Positions 18,126 through 26,018 of a stretch of DNA of 64,000 nucleotides are shown in pieces. Origin of the DNA: Halomonas piscis (GTDB lineage Bacteria; Pseudomonadota; Gammaproteobacteria; Pseudomonadales; Halomonadaceae); contig NZ_CP119391.1 in assembly GCF_031886125.1 (NCBI RefSeq), positions 1,240,001 through 1,304,000 of the forward strand. The letters are read 5' to 3'. The first letter of the stretch is position 1. Every line of letters begins with the position of its first letter. Both the position numbers and the translations under genes were made by a program. Below the pieces are notes generated by a model. The model was not told where the DNA came from. It was given only the letters and a program-made list of their open reading frames with translations, and ran no database searches.

Positions 18126-19373
18126 TTATGGTTTTCCTTTGTCTTTTTTTGGGAGGTGGTTGTTTTTTTTCTTTTTATTGGTTGTTTTTTTAATACTGGA
18201 TGTGCCAAAGGTGTGCATGTTTTTAGGGGATTCGGGCTTGACGTACATCTGGTATAGACCCATGAAGCGAGCTAGGGCATCAATGCCGCGTTGAGCTTCT
18301 TCGCTATCTTTTTTGAGTAGGCCAAAATATTGTTCTTGTGCCCTCTGGTTGCTGTTCAGAATGGGCGTTTTGTAACTGCTTCCCTGACCTGCGACAGATT
18401 CCCAATATTTTCCAAGGGCATGAGTCAAGCTGTATTGCTGGGTTTCCAATACAGCATTATAGATAAGGAGCATCATGCAGGTGATGCCCTCACCGTGTGT
18501 GTATCGGTATTTCCATACGTAGTTGATGAGCCCATTGAACAGCGGGTGGTGATTTCGTTTTTTGAGGAAGTTTTTTCTGGCTTCATTAATTGAATGGTAG
18601 TCAATATATTTTTTTCCTTTCATTTCATTCAATATTCTATTAGCTTCATCAACGTAACTTGAAGTGCTGAGGTCAAGAAAGATAAATAAGACCTCTGGTG
18701 ATTTTTTGAACGATTGATTGAATACATTTTTTATCGTTTCTTCATGTTTTTTGGATTGATTTTTACGTAATCGATGGTGTTTTTTTACGTCAGAATGTCG
18801 TAGCAATTTAACGAGATAGGAAAGGTGTTCGTTAATTACTAAGAGGTGATGTTGGGCTTCATCAAAAGTAAAGGTTTTTGTTCTTATTTCTACCCATGAT
18901 AAGTGTAAATATGAGTGTTGAGGGCGACTTATTTTTTCATGTATTAATGTCGCTGTGGCATTCTGTATTGATGCGTGATGTGGGTGTTTTTCTTGCAGCG
19001 TTTGGCTTGTCATAAAAGCGCGATGAAACGCCTGGGTGTGAATAGATAGGTGTTCTACAGGAAGTGCTTTCAATGCGTCGTTGATTTTTTCCAGGCAATA
19101 ATGAATCTGCCAAAGCCTTCCACGATTGTTGATGCCGTATGAGGCATCTTGAATATTTTGATGAAAACTTTTGGGTAGAAATTCATCCTTCAGGGAAAGA
19201 TTCAGCGCAGCACCCTCTGCAAGATTTTGAGTGAGTTTTTCAACCTCTCGTAATGAATCAATGATGGCCAGTTCATACTGATCAAAAGGGCCCATATGCT
19301 TGCCTTGCCTGAGTGCGAGTATCGGGCTGGTATCGCTTGCTCTGAGCTGATCATCACGGCGAGGGCGCTTCAT
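18126..19373 (-). CDS. AT-rich hypothetical, possible degenerate relative of inovirus Gp2/YagK-YfjJ proteins
   Basis: A 415-aa Lys/His-rich protein with a strongly basic C-terminal tail. The DNA is markedly AT-richer than its neighbours. Residues about 240-360 can be aligned by eye with the Gp2-like protein at 20064: a VLFIFLDLSTSS strand resembles its VRFDLHIPRS, and ITCMMLLIYN sits where the other has VHFHVMLLVN. If this is right, the catalytic His-x-His has been lost. The start at 19373 is preceded by AAGGAA; extension to 19493 is possible but has no site. Function unknown; the relationship is an inference needing a profile search. Confidence 0.6.
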   Translation of the reverse strand: MKRPRRDDQLRASDTSPILALRQGKHMGPFDQYELAIIDSLREVEKLTQNLAEGAALNLSLKDEFLPKSFHQNIQDASYGINNRGRLWQIHYCLEKINDALKALPVEHLSIHTQAFHRAFMTSQTLQEKHPHHASIQNATATLIHEKISRPQHSYLHLSWVEIRTKTFTFDEAQHHLLVINEHLSYLVKLLRHSDVKKHHRLRKNQSKKHEETIKNVFNQSFKKSPEVLFIFLDLSTSSYVDEANRILNEMKGKKYIDYHSINEARKNFLKKRNHHPLFNGLINYVWKYRYTHGEGITCMMLLIYNAVLETQQYSLTHALGKYWESVAGQGSSYKTPILNSNQRAQEQYFGLLKKDSEEAQRGIDALARFMGLYQMYVKPESPKNMHTFGTSSIKKTTNKKKKNNHLPKKDKGKP

Positions 19374-19488
19374 TATGTCGTTCCTTATAGGCAAAAAATG
19401 TAGCTGTATAGTACCCTCATAAAACTCAAAAAAATAGATATTTTTTAGTGGAAAGTTATTTTCCCACCCCGCTTCCATGGGGCTTGCG

Positions 19489-19504
19489 GCCATAAAAGCG
19501 GGGG
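19489..19504 (+). repeat. Left copy of a 15-base direct repeat (candidate attachment site)
   Basis: GCCATAAAAGCGGGG occurs here and at 32576-32590 in the same orientation, and similarity continues through TAGG after two mismatched bases. The pair encloses the integrase and most island genes. Confidence 0.4.
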
Positions 19505-19894
19505 CTAGGCGTTTTCCTGGTGCTGCGCGAACCAGCGCTCAAGCAAGGTCGCTCCCGGCCTTTTGGGATATCGTCGAAACTGCAACCATTCCTCCAGCGT
19601 GCGACGGGGGACACCCAGCTCGGCTGCGACCTGTGCCTGGGTGATACCGCGCCGTTTGGCCAGTGCCTTTACGTCCCGGATCAACCGACGCTTGGGTTCG
19701 TTCTGTTCCATCCTGGCGAGTCGTTGCAGGTCGTCATCGACATCCTGCATGGGGGGTTCAGAAGACGTCTGTACGGCATTGTGAGACGTGGAGAAAGAAT
19801 CCCGGGGGATTGGTCCGGATGAATCATTCGCGTGGCTGTGTGACGCCTGTGGAATGATAGGCGCGATGTTGAACGGGTTGGGTCGTTGAAACAT
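19505..19894 (-). CDS. Helix-turn-helix DNA-binding protein
   Basis: A 129-aa protein with a disordered, Ser/His/Pro-rich first half. The C-terminal HTH (about residues 65-110) has the recognisable pattern VKALAKRRGITQAQVAAELGVPRRTLEEWLQFRRYP. It resembles regulators found with YagK/YfjJ-type genes on integrated elements. The start at 19894 follows AAGGAG by seven bases; the frame extends to 19969 without such a site. It lies 169 bases downstream of the Gp2-like replication gene on the same strand and may regulate it (inference). Confidence 0.7.
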   Translation of the reverse strand: MFQRPNPFNIAPIIPQASHSHANDSSGPIPRDSFSTSHNAVQTSSEPPMQDVDDDLQRLARMEQNEPKRRLIRDVKALAKRRGITQAQVAAELGVPRRTLEEWLQFRRYPKRPGATLLERWFAQHQENA

Positions 19895-20063
19895 GATCAA
19901 GCTCCTTGGGCCAACCATAAAAAAGGCCTGCACCAAAAGCGCAGGCCATCTCGACAGTAAGGGAATCACCGGCTTCTTTTCTCCGTCATTGGTTGGCGGC
20001 GGTGAGTTATTCCATGTTTTTTACGTGGGTGCGGTAGATGTGCATACCATAGGCACAACAGGC

Positions 20064-20747
20064 TTACTTTTTGCTGGTCATCAATCCGCGCTGCCACTGC
20101 CCGAAGTGTTTGGTCTGCGCCTTGCATAGATAACTGACCCGGTGAAAGGCTTTCGGGAGCTTGTCGTAGTCTTCCAGGGGATCGAGGTAATATTGGCAAA
20201 CGCCAGGCTTGAATCGGTACTGCACGCTGTTAATCGCCTCTTCCAGTAGAATACCCAAGGCACTGGCCCACGCTTCACCAATCATCCAGAATAGGTTAGG
20301 CATCTCGGAGTCCATCGTCCCCAACTGACGATAGGCATGGCCGTTCACCAACAGCATGACGTGGAAATGCACACGTCCGTTACGCGGACCGATCTCCCGG
20401 GCCACGATGTAACGCAGGGGACATTGATGCGGGCTCTGCTTACGCTTCAGGTTCGCGTCAATCTTGCTTTGTATGGAAGCAAGAAACCGGCGAATGATCT
20501 GGCTGCTTTCCTTGTGGTCAGGCAGGGTCATACTTCGCGGGATATGCAAATCAAACCGCACGGCAAGGATACGGCTGTGATGCTCCAGCGCCTTGCGAAA
20601 AACCGCGTAGGCCTGATCCAGATAACTGTCGACCAACGGTCCTTGCTTGGTCATCACCGGATACACCACGCCTTCGGCAGGGGAGTATTCGGGGGCGTAA
20701 TGCAGGCTGTGGTTACGGTTGTCTTTGGAACGCTTGGGGTGGGACAT
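20064..20747 (-). CDS. Inovirus Gp2-type / YagK-YfjJ family HUH protein
   Basis: A 227-aa protein of the YagK/YfjJ C-terminal (inovirus Gp2-like) family, linked to rolling-circle replication initiators. Visible features: AVRFDLHIP strand, LRYIVAREIGPRNGRVHFHVMLLVNGHAY containing the HUH-type HFH pair, an AWASALG helix and a closing FHRVSYLCKAQTKHFG block with a candidate catalytic Tyr. The start at 20747 has TGGAGAT upstream; a longer frame to 20810 lacks one. The unusually hairpin-rich 20811-21071 lies directly upstream. It probably replicates or mobilises the element, although an inactive satellite remnant is also possible. Confidence 0.78.
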   Translation of the reverse strand: MSHPKRSKDNRNHSLHYAPEYSPAEGVVYPVMTKQGPLVDSYLDQAYAVFRKALEHHSRILAVRFDLHIPRSMTLPDHKESSQIIRRFLASIQSKIDANLKRKQSPHQCPLRYIVAREIGPRNGRVHFHVMLLVNGHAYRQLGTMDSEMPNLFWMIGEAWASALGILLEEAINSVQYRFKPGVCQYYLDPLEDYDKLPKAFHRVSYLCKAQTKHFGQWQRGLMTSKK

Positions 20748-20853
20748 GACGATATCTCCATTCGTGTCAGAAAGAATCGGCGAGGCTTGTAACCTCGCCG
20801 TTATCGCCACGTTGCGACGTAGAGTAGGGCGGTATGACGAGATGGCTGGCAGA

Positions 20854-21071
20854 GGCGAAGTGAGCAGGCTTCGCCCTCACTGTCCCCGACCGTATCAGGA
20901 TCATCACATGCAGCCCTTTTGGGGGCTGCATGAGTGCCTGGCGTCATCGGTATCAAGTCCTTGACAGGACTACGGTATCCGCCTTCATGGCTGAGCTATT
21001 GTCGTCCCTCTTGAAGGGGACGATAGACACCTTGTCGGTCTACTGTTGAACTACTGTATATTAACATATAC
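20854..21071. other. Hairpin-dense, gene-free stretch upstream of the HUH gene (possible origin)
   Basis: The gap 20748-21376 holds no gene I can support. Within it are five inverted repeats: GGCGAAG/CTTCGCC (20854-20875), CATGCAGCCC/GGGCTGCATG (20907-20932), AGTCC/GGACT (20956-20971), TCGTCCC/GGGACGA (21002-21023) and the AT-rich GTATAT/ATATAC (21056-21071). Such clustering beside an HUH initiator suits a replication origin or operator region, but no nick site has been identified. Confidence 0.45.
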
Positions 21072-21376
21072 CTAAATGGACGCTGAGCCGAAAGGCCGGA
21101 AATGACGGGTCAAGGGAATCCCATTATCCGGCAGGGGCTATCCGTCCTTGTCTGTCAACCACTCTAACGAGAAATGAACGTGGCATCACATGATACGCCT
21201 ACGTAAGAAATGACATCAGGCCTTCCCATGACGCGAAAAGTCGTGATCTTCTTTCACCCCGCCTAATCTGCTTCCCTTCTCGATTTGATTCAAAAAAATC
21301 TCAGCCCTGTATTACCAAGGTGAAGCTAGTGCACACCACTGGCCTCACACAACCACACGTACAGGAGCACATAGCC

Positions 21377-21709
21377 ATGTCGGTATATTGCCCGAGCTGC
21401 GGCTCGCATCAGGTGATCACGCGCAACGTCGGCCGCAAGGTCGGTGGGGCCACGGGAGCCGCTGCCGGTACGGCGTCAGGCGCAGCAGGGGCGTTTAGCG
21501 GCGCAGAAGCCGGCGCGCTGGTCGGCGCCTTTGCCGGCCCTGTGGGTATCGGCGTTGGCTCGCTTGCTGGTGCCGTGTTCGGCGGCCTGGTGGGTGGCAC
21601 GGCCGGTGGCGTAGCCGGTGCCAGGCTGGGCGACGAGCTGGACAGCAAGGTACTTGATAATCACGAGTGCCGCGCCTGCGGCCATGCCTTTGGCTCGCCA
21701 GTGGAGTAG
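21377..21709 (+). CDS. Glycine-zipper protein flanked by split zinc-ribbon cysteines
   Basis: A 110-aa protein. The first residues carry CPSCG and the last carry CRACG, which together could form a zinc ribbon. Between them is a long Gly/Ala-rich glycine-zipper segment (residues 20-85, repeats of G-x-x-x-G) that could form a membrane hairpin. The start at 21377 is chosen because AGGAG lies nine bases upstream; the open frame continues to 21320. It is the first gene of the plus-strand recombination module. The role is unknown; similar small proteins accompany mobile elements (general impression). Confidence 0.65.
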   Translation: MSVYCPSCGSHQVITRNVGRKVGGATGAAAGTASGAAGAFSGAEAGALVGAFAGPVGIGVGSLAGAVFGGLVGGTAGGVAGARLGDELDSKVLDNHECRACGHAFGSPVE

Positions 21710-21775
21710 GGCACAGCCCGTCACCCCACCAAAATTTACCACAGCGCCTTGCTGTTATATCCGTCCTTCATCAGC

Positions 21776-21800
21776 GGCCCGTTGCCCCAAGGCACGGGCC
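21776..21800 (+). promoter_or_regulatory. Hairpin before the YqaJ gene
   Basis: GGCCCG...TGCC pairs with GGCA...CGGGCC around CCAA, followed by TTATGCCG. The same hairpin-then-TATGCCG layout occurs at 16249 and 24288. Confidence 0.5.
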
Positions 21801-21841
21801 GTTATGCCGTGAGCGGAAGAAATATTATCAGGAGAAACATC

Positions 21842-23089
21842 ATGAGCCAGAAAGCCATACACGCTAAAACGCCGCTGTTTCCGGTCACGCAGGAAGAAAT
21901 CGAGCGCAGCACGCTGATTCCGTTTGAGCAGGCCGGTCAGGATATTCACGCGGATACAGCGCCTTCCATCGATACAGCGCAGGACAAGCCGCTCTCGTCC
22001 AAAGCCAGGCCTGGGAGCGTGACGGCGTCTGTACTGGACGCCATCGAGCAAAGCGGTATGCCGGAGCCCGTGAGTCGTGATGCCCGTGTTAAACGCCCAC
22101 AACCGCAACAACGTCGCTATCGCGCTCACGCCCGCCGTCTGGTGGATACTCGAGCTCTAGATCGCAGTGCCTGGCTGAACATTCGTCAGGGCGGTATCGG
22201 CAGCTCAGATGCCGCCGCGGCCATCGGCCTGCATCCGTACAAGTCTCAGCTGGAACTCTGGCTGGAAAAGACCGGCCGTCAGCCGGGAATGACTGAGCCG
22301 GATAAAGAAGCTCAACTCACCAGCCCGCTTCACTGGGGGCAGGTACTGGAACCGATTGTGGCTGACCATTACGCCAAGCACACCGGTTATCGTGTTCAGC
22401 GGGTCAACGCGATTCTGCAGCACACGAAGTATCGGTGGATGATGGCCAACCTTGACCGTGAGGTGGTGGGCAATGCCGATGTCGAGGTACTGGAGTGCAA
22501 GACGGCGGGTGTGCACGGGGCACGCCTCTGGAAGGACGGCGTGCCCGAGTACGTACAGGTACAGGTGATGCATCAGCTGGCCGTCACGGGGCAGCAGGTA
22601 GCCGACGTGGCCGTATTGCTGGGCGGCCACGAGCTGCAAATCCACCGCATCGAACGCGACGAGGCCATGATCGAGCAGCTGATTGCCCTGGAACGCCAGT
22701 TCTGGGACTGCGTGGAGCAGGACATACCCCCGCAGGCCAACGGCACGGAGTCCGACGACCGCGCCCTGCGTCAGCTGTTTCCCCGGGACGACGGCGAGAT
22801 ATTGGATTTCACCGAGGACGGCGAGCTAAGCCAAGCCTTTGCCGCTTTGCAACAGGTACGCCAACAGCTCGACACGGCAAAAAAGCAGGAAGCCAAGCTC
22901 AAGCATCGCCTTCAGCAAGCGATGGGTACCGCTACTCAGGCGACGTTCCCCAGCGGCAGCCTTAGCTGGAAACAATCCAAACCCAGCACGCGACTGGATG
23001 CCAAGCGGCTGCAGCAGGAGCACCCCGAGATTTGCGCGGACTATCTCAGGACCGTGCCCGGCTCGCGTCGCTTTGTGGTGCGCCAGTAG
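21842..23089 (+). CDS. YqaJ-like viral recombinase (lambda-exonuclease-type nuclease)
   Basis: A 415-aa protein with a disordered N-terminal 100 residues, then a YqaJ domain. The opening WLNIRQGGIGSSDAAAAIGLHPYKS is the family signature. The PD-(D/E)XK core follows, with ANLDREVVGNADVEVLECKTAG supplying the acidic and E-x-K residues, and a C-terminal helical region (QVRQQLDTAKKQEAKLKHRL). Such enzymes resect double-stranded DNA in phage-type recombination. AGGAGAAACATC precedes the ATG at 21842. It is followed by a terminator and by metal-binding, DUF932 and RadC-like genes, a set often found together on integrative elements and plasmids. Confidence 0.85.
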   Translation: MSQKAIHAKTPLFPVTQEEIERSTLIPFEQAGQDIHADTAPSIDTAQDKPLSSKARPGSVTASVLDAIEQSGMPEPVSRDARVKRPQPQQRRYRAHARRLVDTRALDRSAWLNIRQGGIGSSDAAAAIGLHPYKSQLELWLEKTGRQPGMTEPDKEAQLTSPLHWGQVLEPIVADHYAKHTGYRVQRVNAILQHTKYRWMMANLDREVVGNADVEVLECKTAGVHGARLWKDGVPEYVQVQVMHQLAVTGQQVADVAVLLGGHELQIHRIERDEAMIEQLIALERQFWDCVEQDIPPQANGTESDDRALRQLFPRDDGEILDFTEDGELSQAFAALQQVRQQLDTAKKQEAKLKHRLQQAMGTATQATFPSGSLSWKQSKPSTRLDAKRLQQEHPEICADYLRTVPGSRRFVVRQ

Positions 23090-23188
23090 GGCGGTGACGA
23101 CCCGATACCCACGCCAGCGGTGAAGCGCATCAAGGCCGTTACAGCGGCGATGACGTCATACCCGCACCTATATCAACTCATACCACGC

Positions 23189-23232
23189 AACGCCTCAGCG
23201 CGGCTTCTCTGGCCGCTCTGGGGCGTTTTTTT
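23189..23232 (+). terminator. Rho-independent terminator after the YqaJ gene
   Basis: Long interrupted stem (ACGCC, CAG, GCGGC pairing with GCCGC, CTG, GGCGT) with a seven-base loop, followed by seven T. The next gene begins only 18 bases later. Confidence 0.85.
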
Positions 23233-23249
23233 ATGTCAGGAGCACTCTC

Positions 23250-24233
23250 ATGCTTAAAGGACTCGCCATTACCCCGCCGATACTCGGGCGGATCGCCATC
23301 GGTAAGGTGGTCGAACAGAACGGTAAGCGCCTGCCCCGCAAGGACGATCAGTTCACTATCACCTCCCAGCTTCAAACCAAAGAGGGCTGGATACCGCACC
23401 CCATGGACGAGCTGCTGCGTGGCAAACAGGACGGCAAGCTCCGCGAAATCCCCATCCGCTTTTTGTTCAACGACCCCGACCTCAATCTGAGGGCCGAATA
23501 CACGCTGTTTGATCGCCAGACCGCACGCCCGCTGTGCGTAGGCGACGGGGAACAGTGTAAACGCCGCACCCGCGACGGCATGGAGACGCTGCCGTGTCCC
23601 TCGCCAGATATGTGCCCGCTGGCTCAGGGCGGTGCCTGCAAGCCCTACGGACGGCTTAACGTGCTGATAGGCGACGACGACCCGTTGGGCAGCTTTATCT
23701 TCCGTACCACGGGCTTCAACTCGATCAGAACGCTCGCGGCTCGCTTGGCCTATTTCAAAGCCGTAGCCGGCAACCGGCTGGCCTGTATGCCGCTGGCTCT
23801 ACGCCTGCGCGGGAAATCCACCCGGCAAAGCCGGGGTACTCCGATCTTCTACGTGGACATCACTCTACGCGAGGGCTGGACGCTGGAAGACACCCTGGCC
23901 GAAGCCCGGCGTATCGACGAGGAACGGCAAGCGATGGGCTTTGATCAGAAAGCCCTCGATAAGGCCGCCAAAAGCGGTTTTGCCAACGGCGCGTTTGAAG
24001 ACAGTGCGGAGGAATCCGCCGACGTGGTGGAAGAGTTTTATCCCGAAGCCACCCAAGCGAACGATGCCGGGCAGCAGGGCCAAGCGGCCAATGCCCCCAA
24101 CACGCTGGCTGACAAGCTCCAGGCGAAGACCGAGCAGGCGCATAAGCAGGAAGGGCAAGGCCAGAACGGCCAACAGCCAAAGCCCACGGGAAAAGGGCTG
24201 ACCCCGGCGGATAAAGATCCCCGGAAAAAGTAA
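23250..24233 (+). CDS. Mobile-element hydrolase/metal-binding-like protein
   Basis: A 327-aa protein resembling those annotated as hydrolase or metal-binding proteins next to YqaJ, DUF932 and RadC genes. A middle Cys cluster (CVGDGEQC, LPCPSPDMCPLAQGGACKPYG, about residues 96-132) suggests a bound metal. The C-terminal 90 residues are Ala/Gln/Lys-rich and probably disordered. AGGAG lies before the ATG. The molecular function is not established. Position in the recombination module suggests DNA metabolism of the element. It is followed by a strong hairpin before the DUF932 gene. Confidence 0.7.
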   Translation: MLKGLAITPPILGRIAIGKVVEQNGKRLPRKDDQFTITSQLQTKEGWIPHPMDELLRGKQDGKLREIPIRFLFNDPDLNLRAEYTLFDRQTARPLCVGDGEQCKRRTRDGMETLPCPSPDMCPLAQGGACKPYGRLNVLIGDDDPLGSFIFRTTGFNSIRTLAARLAYFKAVAGNRLACMPLALRLRGKSTRQSRGTPIFYVDITLREGWTLEDTLAEARRIDEERQAMGFDQKALDKAAKSGFANGAFEDSAEESADVVEEFYPEATQANDAGQQGQAANAPNTLADKLQAKTEQAHKQEGQGQNGQQPKPTGKGLTPADKDPRKK

Positions 24234-24287
24234 GCCTGACTCACTCCACCCAACAAGCTGTTATCACGCCATTTTTTACCCCTACGC

Positions 24288-24330
24288 CATAGCCCGCTCC
24301 CCGCTGCCTGAAGGGGCGCGGGGCGCTATG
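24288..24330 (+). promoter_or_regulatory. Hairpin before the DUF932 gene
   Basis: CATAGC/GCTATG outer arms and CCCCGC/GCGGGG inner arms. The second arm runs directly into TATGCCG. No T-run follows, so it is more likely a leader structure than a terminator. Confidence 0.5.
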
Positions 24331-24377
24331 CCGTGGTGTGGGTATCCGAATGAGAAAAACATATCAGGAGATAGACC

Positions 24378-25196
24378 ATGCAAATTTTGACCCACGACCG
24401 CCTGCACCGTCATGCCCCCGCGATCTTTGCCCAGGAGCCCGATAACGCCGTGTCCGAGCGCTACGGCTTTGTGCCCACCATCAACGTGGTGGATGCCCTG
24501 CAGGCCGAAGGTTGGTATCCGGTACGCGCCCAGCAAACCAACGTGCGCGACATGAGCCGCCAGACCACCGCCCGGCACATGATCCGCTTTCGGCAGGAGC
24601 CTGACCGACAGATAGACCTGGGCGACAGCGTGGCCGAGTTGGTACTCACCAACAGCCACGACCGCAGCGCCGCCTATCAGCTGGATCTGGGCCTGTTTCG
24701 GCTCATCTGCTCGAACGGCATGGTGGCCCCCGTCAGCGACATGGGCGGGATACGGGTACGCCACGGCAAGCATGTGGTGGACGAGATACTGGAAGGCTCC
24801 GTTGCGCTTAGCCATCAGGTGCCGCGTATTGCCGAGGGCATGGAGGTGTTTCAGTCGACGATGGTGCATAGCGGCGAAGCCCGGCTATTTGCCGAAGCCG
24901 CGCTCGCCCTGCGCTATGGCGATGATTGGCAGCAGCACAGTCCCATTCGCCCGGACAACGTTCTCCAGGCCCGACGCACCGAGGATGCGGGCGGCACGCT
25001 CTGGCAGGTATTCGGGCGAACCCAGGAAAACCTGTTTAAGGGCGGCGTGCGTGGCAAGTCGGCTAGTGGCCGTCGTACTCGCACTCGAGCCATTAATAAC
25101 GTCACCGAGGACGTGCGCCTCAACCGCGCCCTCTGGACGCTCACCGAACGCTTTGCCGAGCTGAAAGGCGCGACGCTCCCCGCGTTTCCTGAATAA
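24378..25196 (+). CDS. DUF932 / phage-plasmid-like protein
   Basis: A 272-aa DUF932 protein. Recognisable blocks are the start QILTHDRLHRHAPAIFAQEP, the VPTINVVDALQAEGW motif, LVLTNSHDRSAAYQLDLGLFRLICSNGMV and a basic C-terminal region. The biochemical role of this phage/plasmid family is unknown. AGGAG lies before the ATG. Neighbours are the metal-binding protein and the RadC-like gene, the usual arrangement on integrative elements. Normal length, no truncation seen. Confidence 0.85.
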   Translation: MQILTHDRLHRHAPAIFAQEPDNAVSERYGFVPTINVVDALQAEGWYPVRAQQTNVRDMSRQTTARHMIRFRQEPDRQIDLGDSVAELVLTNSHDRSAAYQLDLGLFRLICSNGMVAPVSDMGGIRVRHGKHVVDEILEGSVALSHQVPRIAEGMEVFQSTMVHSGEARLFAEAALALRYGDDWQQHSPIRPDNVLQARRTEDAGGTLWQVFGRTQENLFKGGVRGKSASGRRTRTRAINNVTEDVRLNRALWTLTERFAELKGATLPAFPE

Positions 25197-25288
25197 CCCT
25201 CGGCAGGCGATCCCCAGCCTGCACGGCCCAATTACGCCCATTTATCCCGGTCTGGTTTTACGCGACCGGCTTATCTACTGGAGGCCAC

Positions 25289-25807
25289 ATGTCTCAACCA
25301 CAAGCCCACCAACCACAGCCCAAGCTCATGGCCGGCGAGCAGCCCGGCACCTATCAGCTGTCGCAGGACGTGACCGCCGAGGAACTGCTGTATCTGGCCA
25401 AGATGATCGCCCGCCGCAAGCTGCGCAAGGGCAACAAGCTCACTGCGCCCCACACGGTGCACCGCTGCCTGCAAACCCTGATGCTCGACTACCCGCATGA
25501 AGTCTTTGGTGTGCTGCTGCTCGATAGCCAGCATCGCCTGATCACCTTCGACGAGCTGTTTCGGGGCACGATCGATTCGGCAAGCGTCTACCCGCGCGAA
25601 GTGGTCAAGCACGCGCTCCACCATAACGCTGCCGCCGTGATACTGGTTCACAACCACCCCAGCGGCGAACCCGAGCCCAGCGACGCTGATAGACGCATTA
25701 CCCGCCGCCTGCAGGATGCCCTGGGGCTGGTGGATATCCGGGTACTGGATCACGTCGTGGTAGCTGGGGAGGGCTTTACCTCGTTTGTCCAGCGGGGGTG
25801 GCTGTAA
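25289..25807 (+). CDS. RadC/YeeS-like JAB-domain protein
   Basis: A 172-aa protein with an MPN/JAB domain. The JAMM-type motif is clear: VHNHPSGEPEPSDAD, giving H-x-H-x7-S-x-x-D. The N-terminal helical part (TAEELLYLAKMIARRKLRKGNKL) replaces the helix-hairpin-helix region of chromosomal RadC, so this is the shorter mobile-element type. GGAGG precedes the ATG at 25289. It closes the recombination module. The activity of the family is still unclear despite the name. Confidence 0.88.
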   Translation: MSQPQAHQPQPKLMAGEQPGTYQLSQDVTAEELLYLAKMIARRKLRKGNKLTAPHTVHRCLQTLMLDYPHEVFGVLLLDSQHRLITFDELFRGTIDSASVYPREVVKHALHHNAAAVILVHNHPSGEPEPSDADRRITRRLQDALGLVDIRVLDHVVVAGEGFTSFVQRGWL

Positions 25808-25860
25808 GGCTGACGCCAACGCCACTGCCCGCTTTTTCTTCCATCCTTTTTATTACCGCT

Positions 25861-25900
25861 CTGTCTCACGGTCGTCCTTAACGACACTGTGGGACAGGGC
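25861..25900. repeat. Inverted repeat in the gap before the first Rpn gene
   Basis: CTGTC-CAC pairs with GTG-GACAG, with an inner GTCGT/ACGAC stem. No T-run follows on the plus strand. Confidence 0.45.
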
Positions 25901-25985
25901 ACGGCGATGGGTATGCTTTTTTTTTTGGTTTTATATCGGACGTACTGGGCGCACGGCATGACCCGGCGGGGCCTGGCAGGTGGTG

Positions 25986-25994
25986 TGCTATAAT
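25986..25994 (+). promoter_or_regulatory. Extended -10 promoter of the first Rpn gene
   Basis: TGCTATAAT, a TG-n-TATAAT extended -10, about 25 bases before the ATG at 26019. No -35 hexamer is obvious. The stretch GTGCTATAAT...GGCATTGAAACAGGAGC is shared with the second Rpn gene. Confidence 0.6.
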
Positions 25995-26018
25995 GGTGGC
26001 ATTGAAACAGGAGCACGC

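Noticed and set aside
24234..24377. Rho-independent terminator before the DUF932 gene
   Set aside because: The hairpin at 24288 has no T-run after it; it is listed as a leader structure instead.
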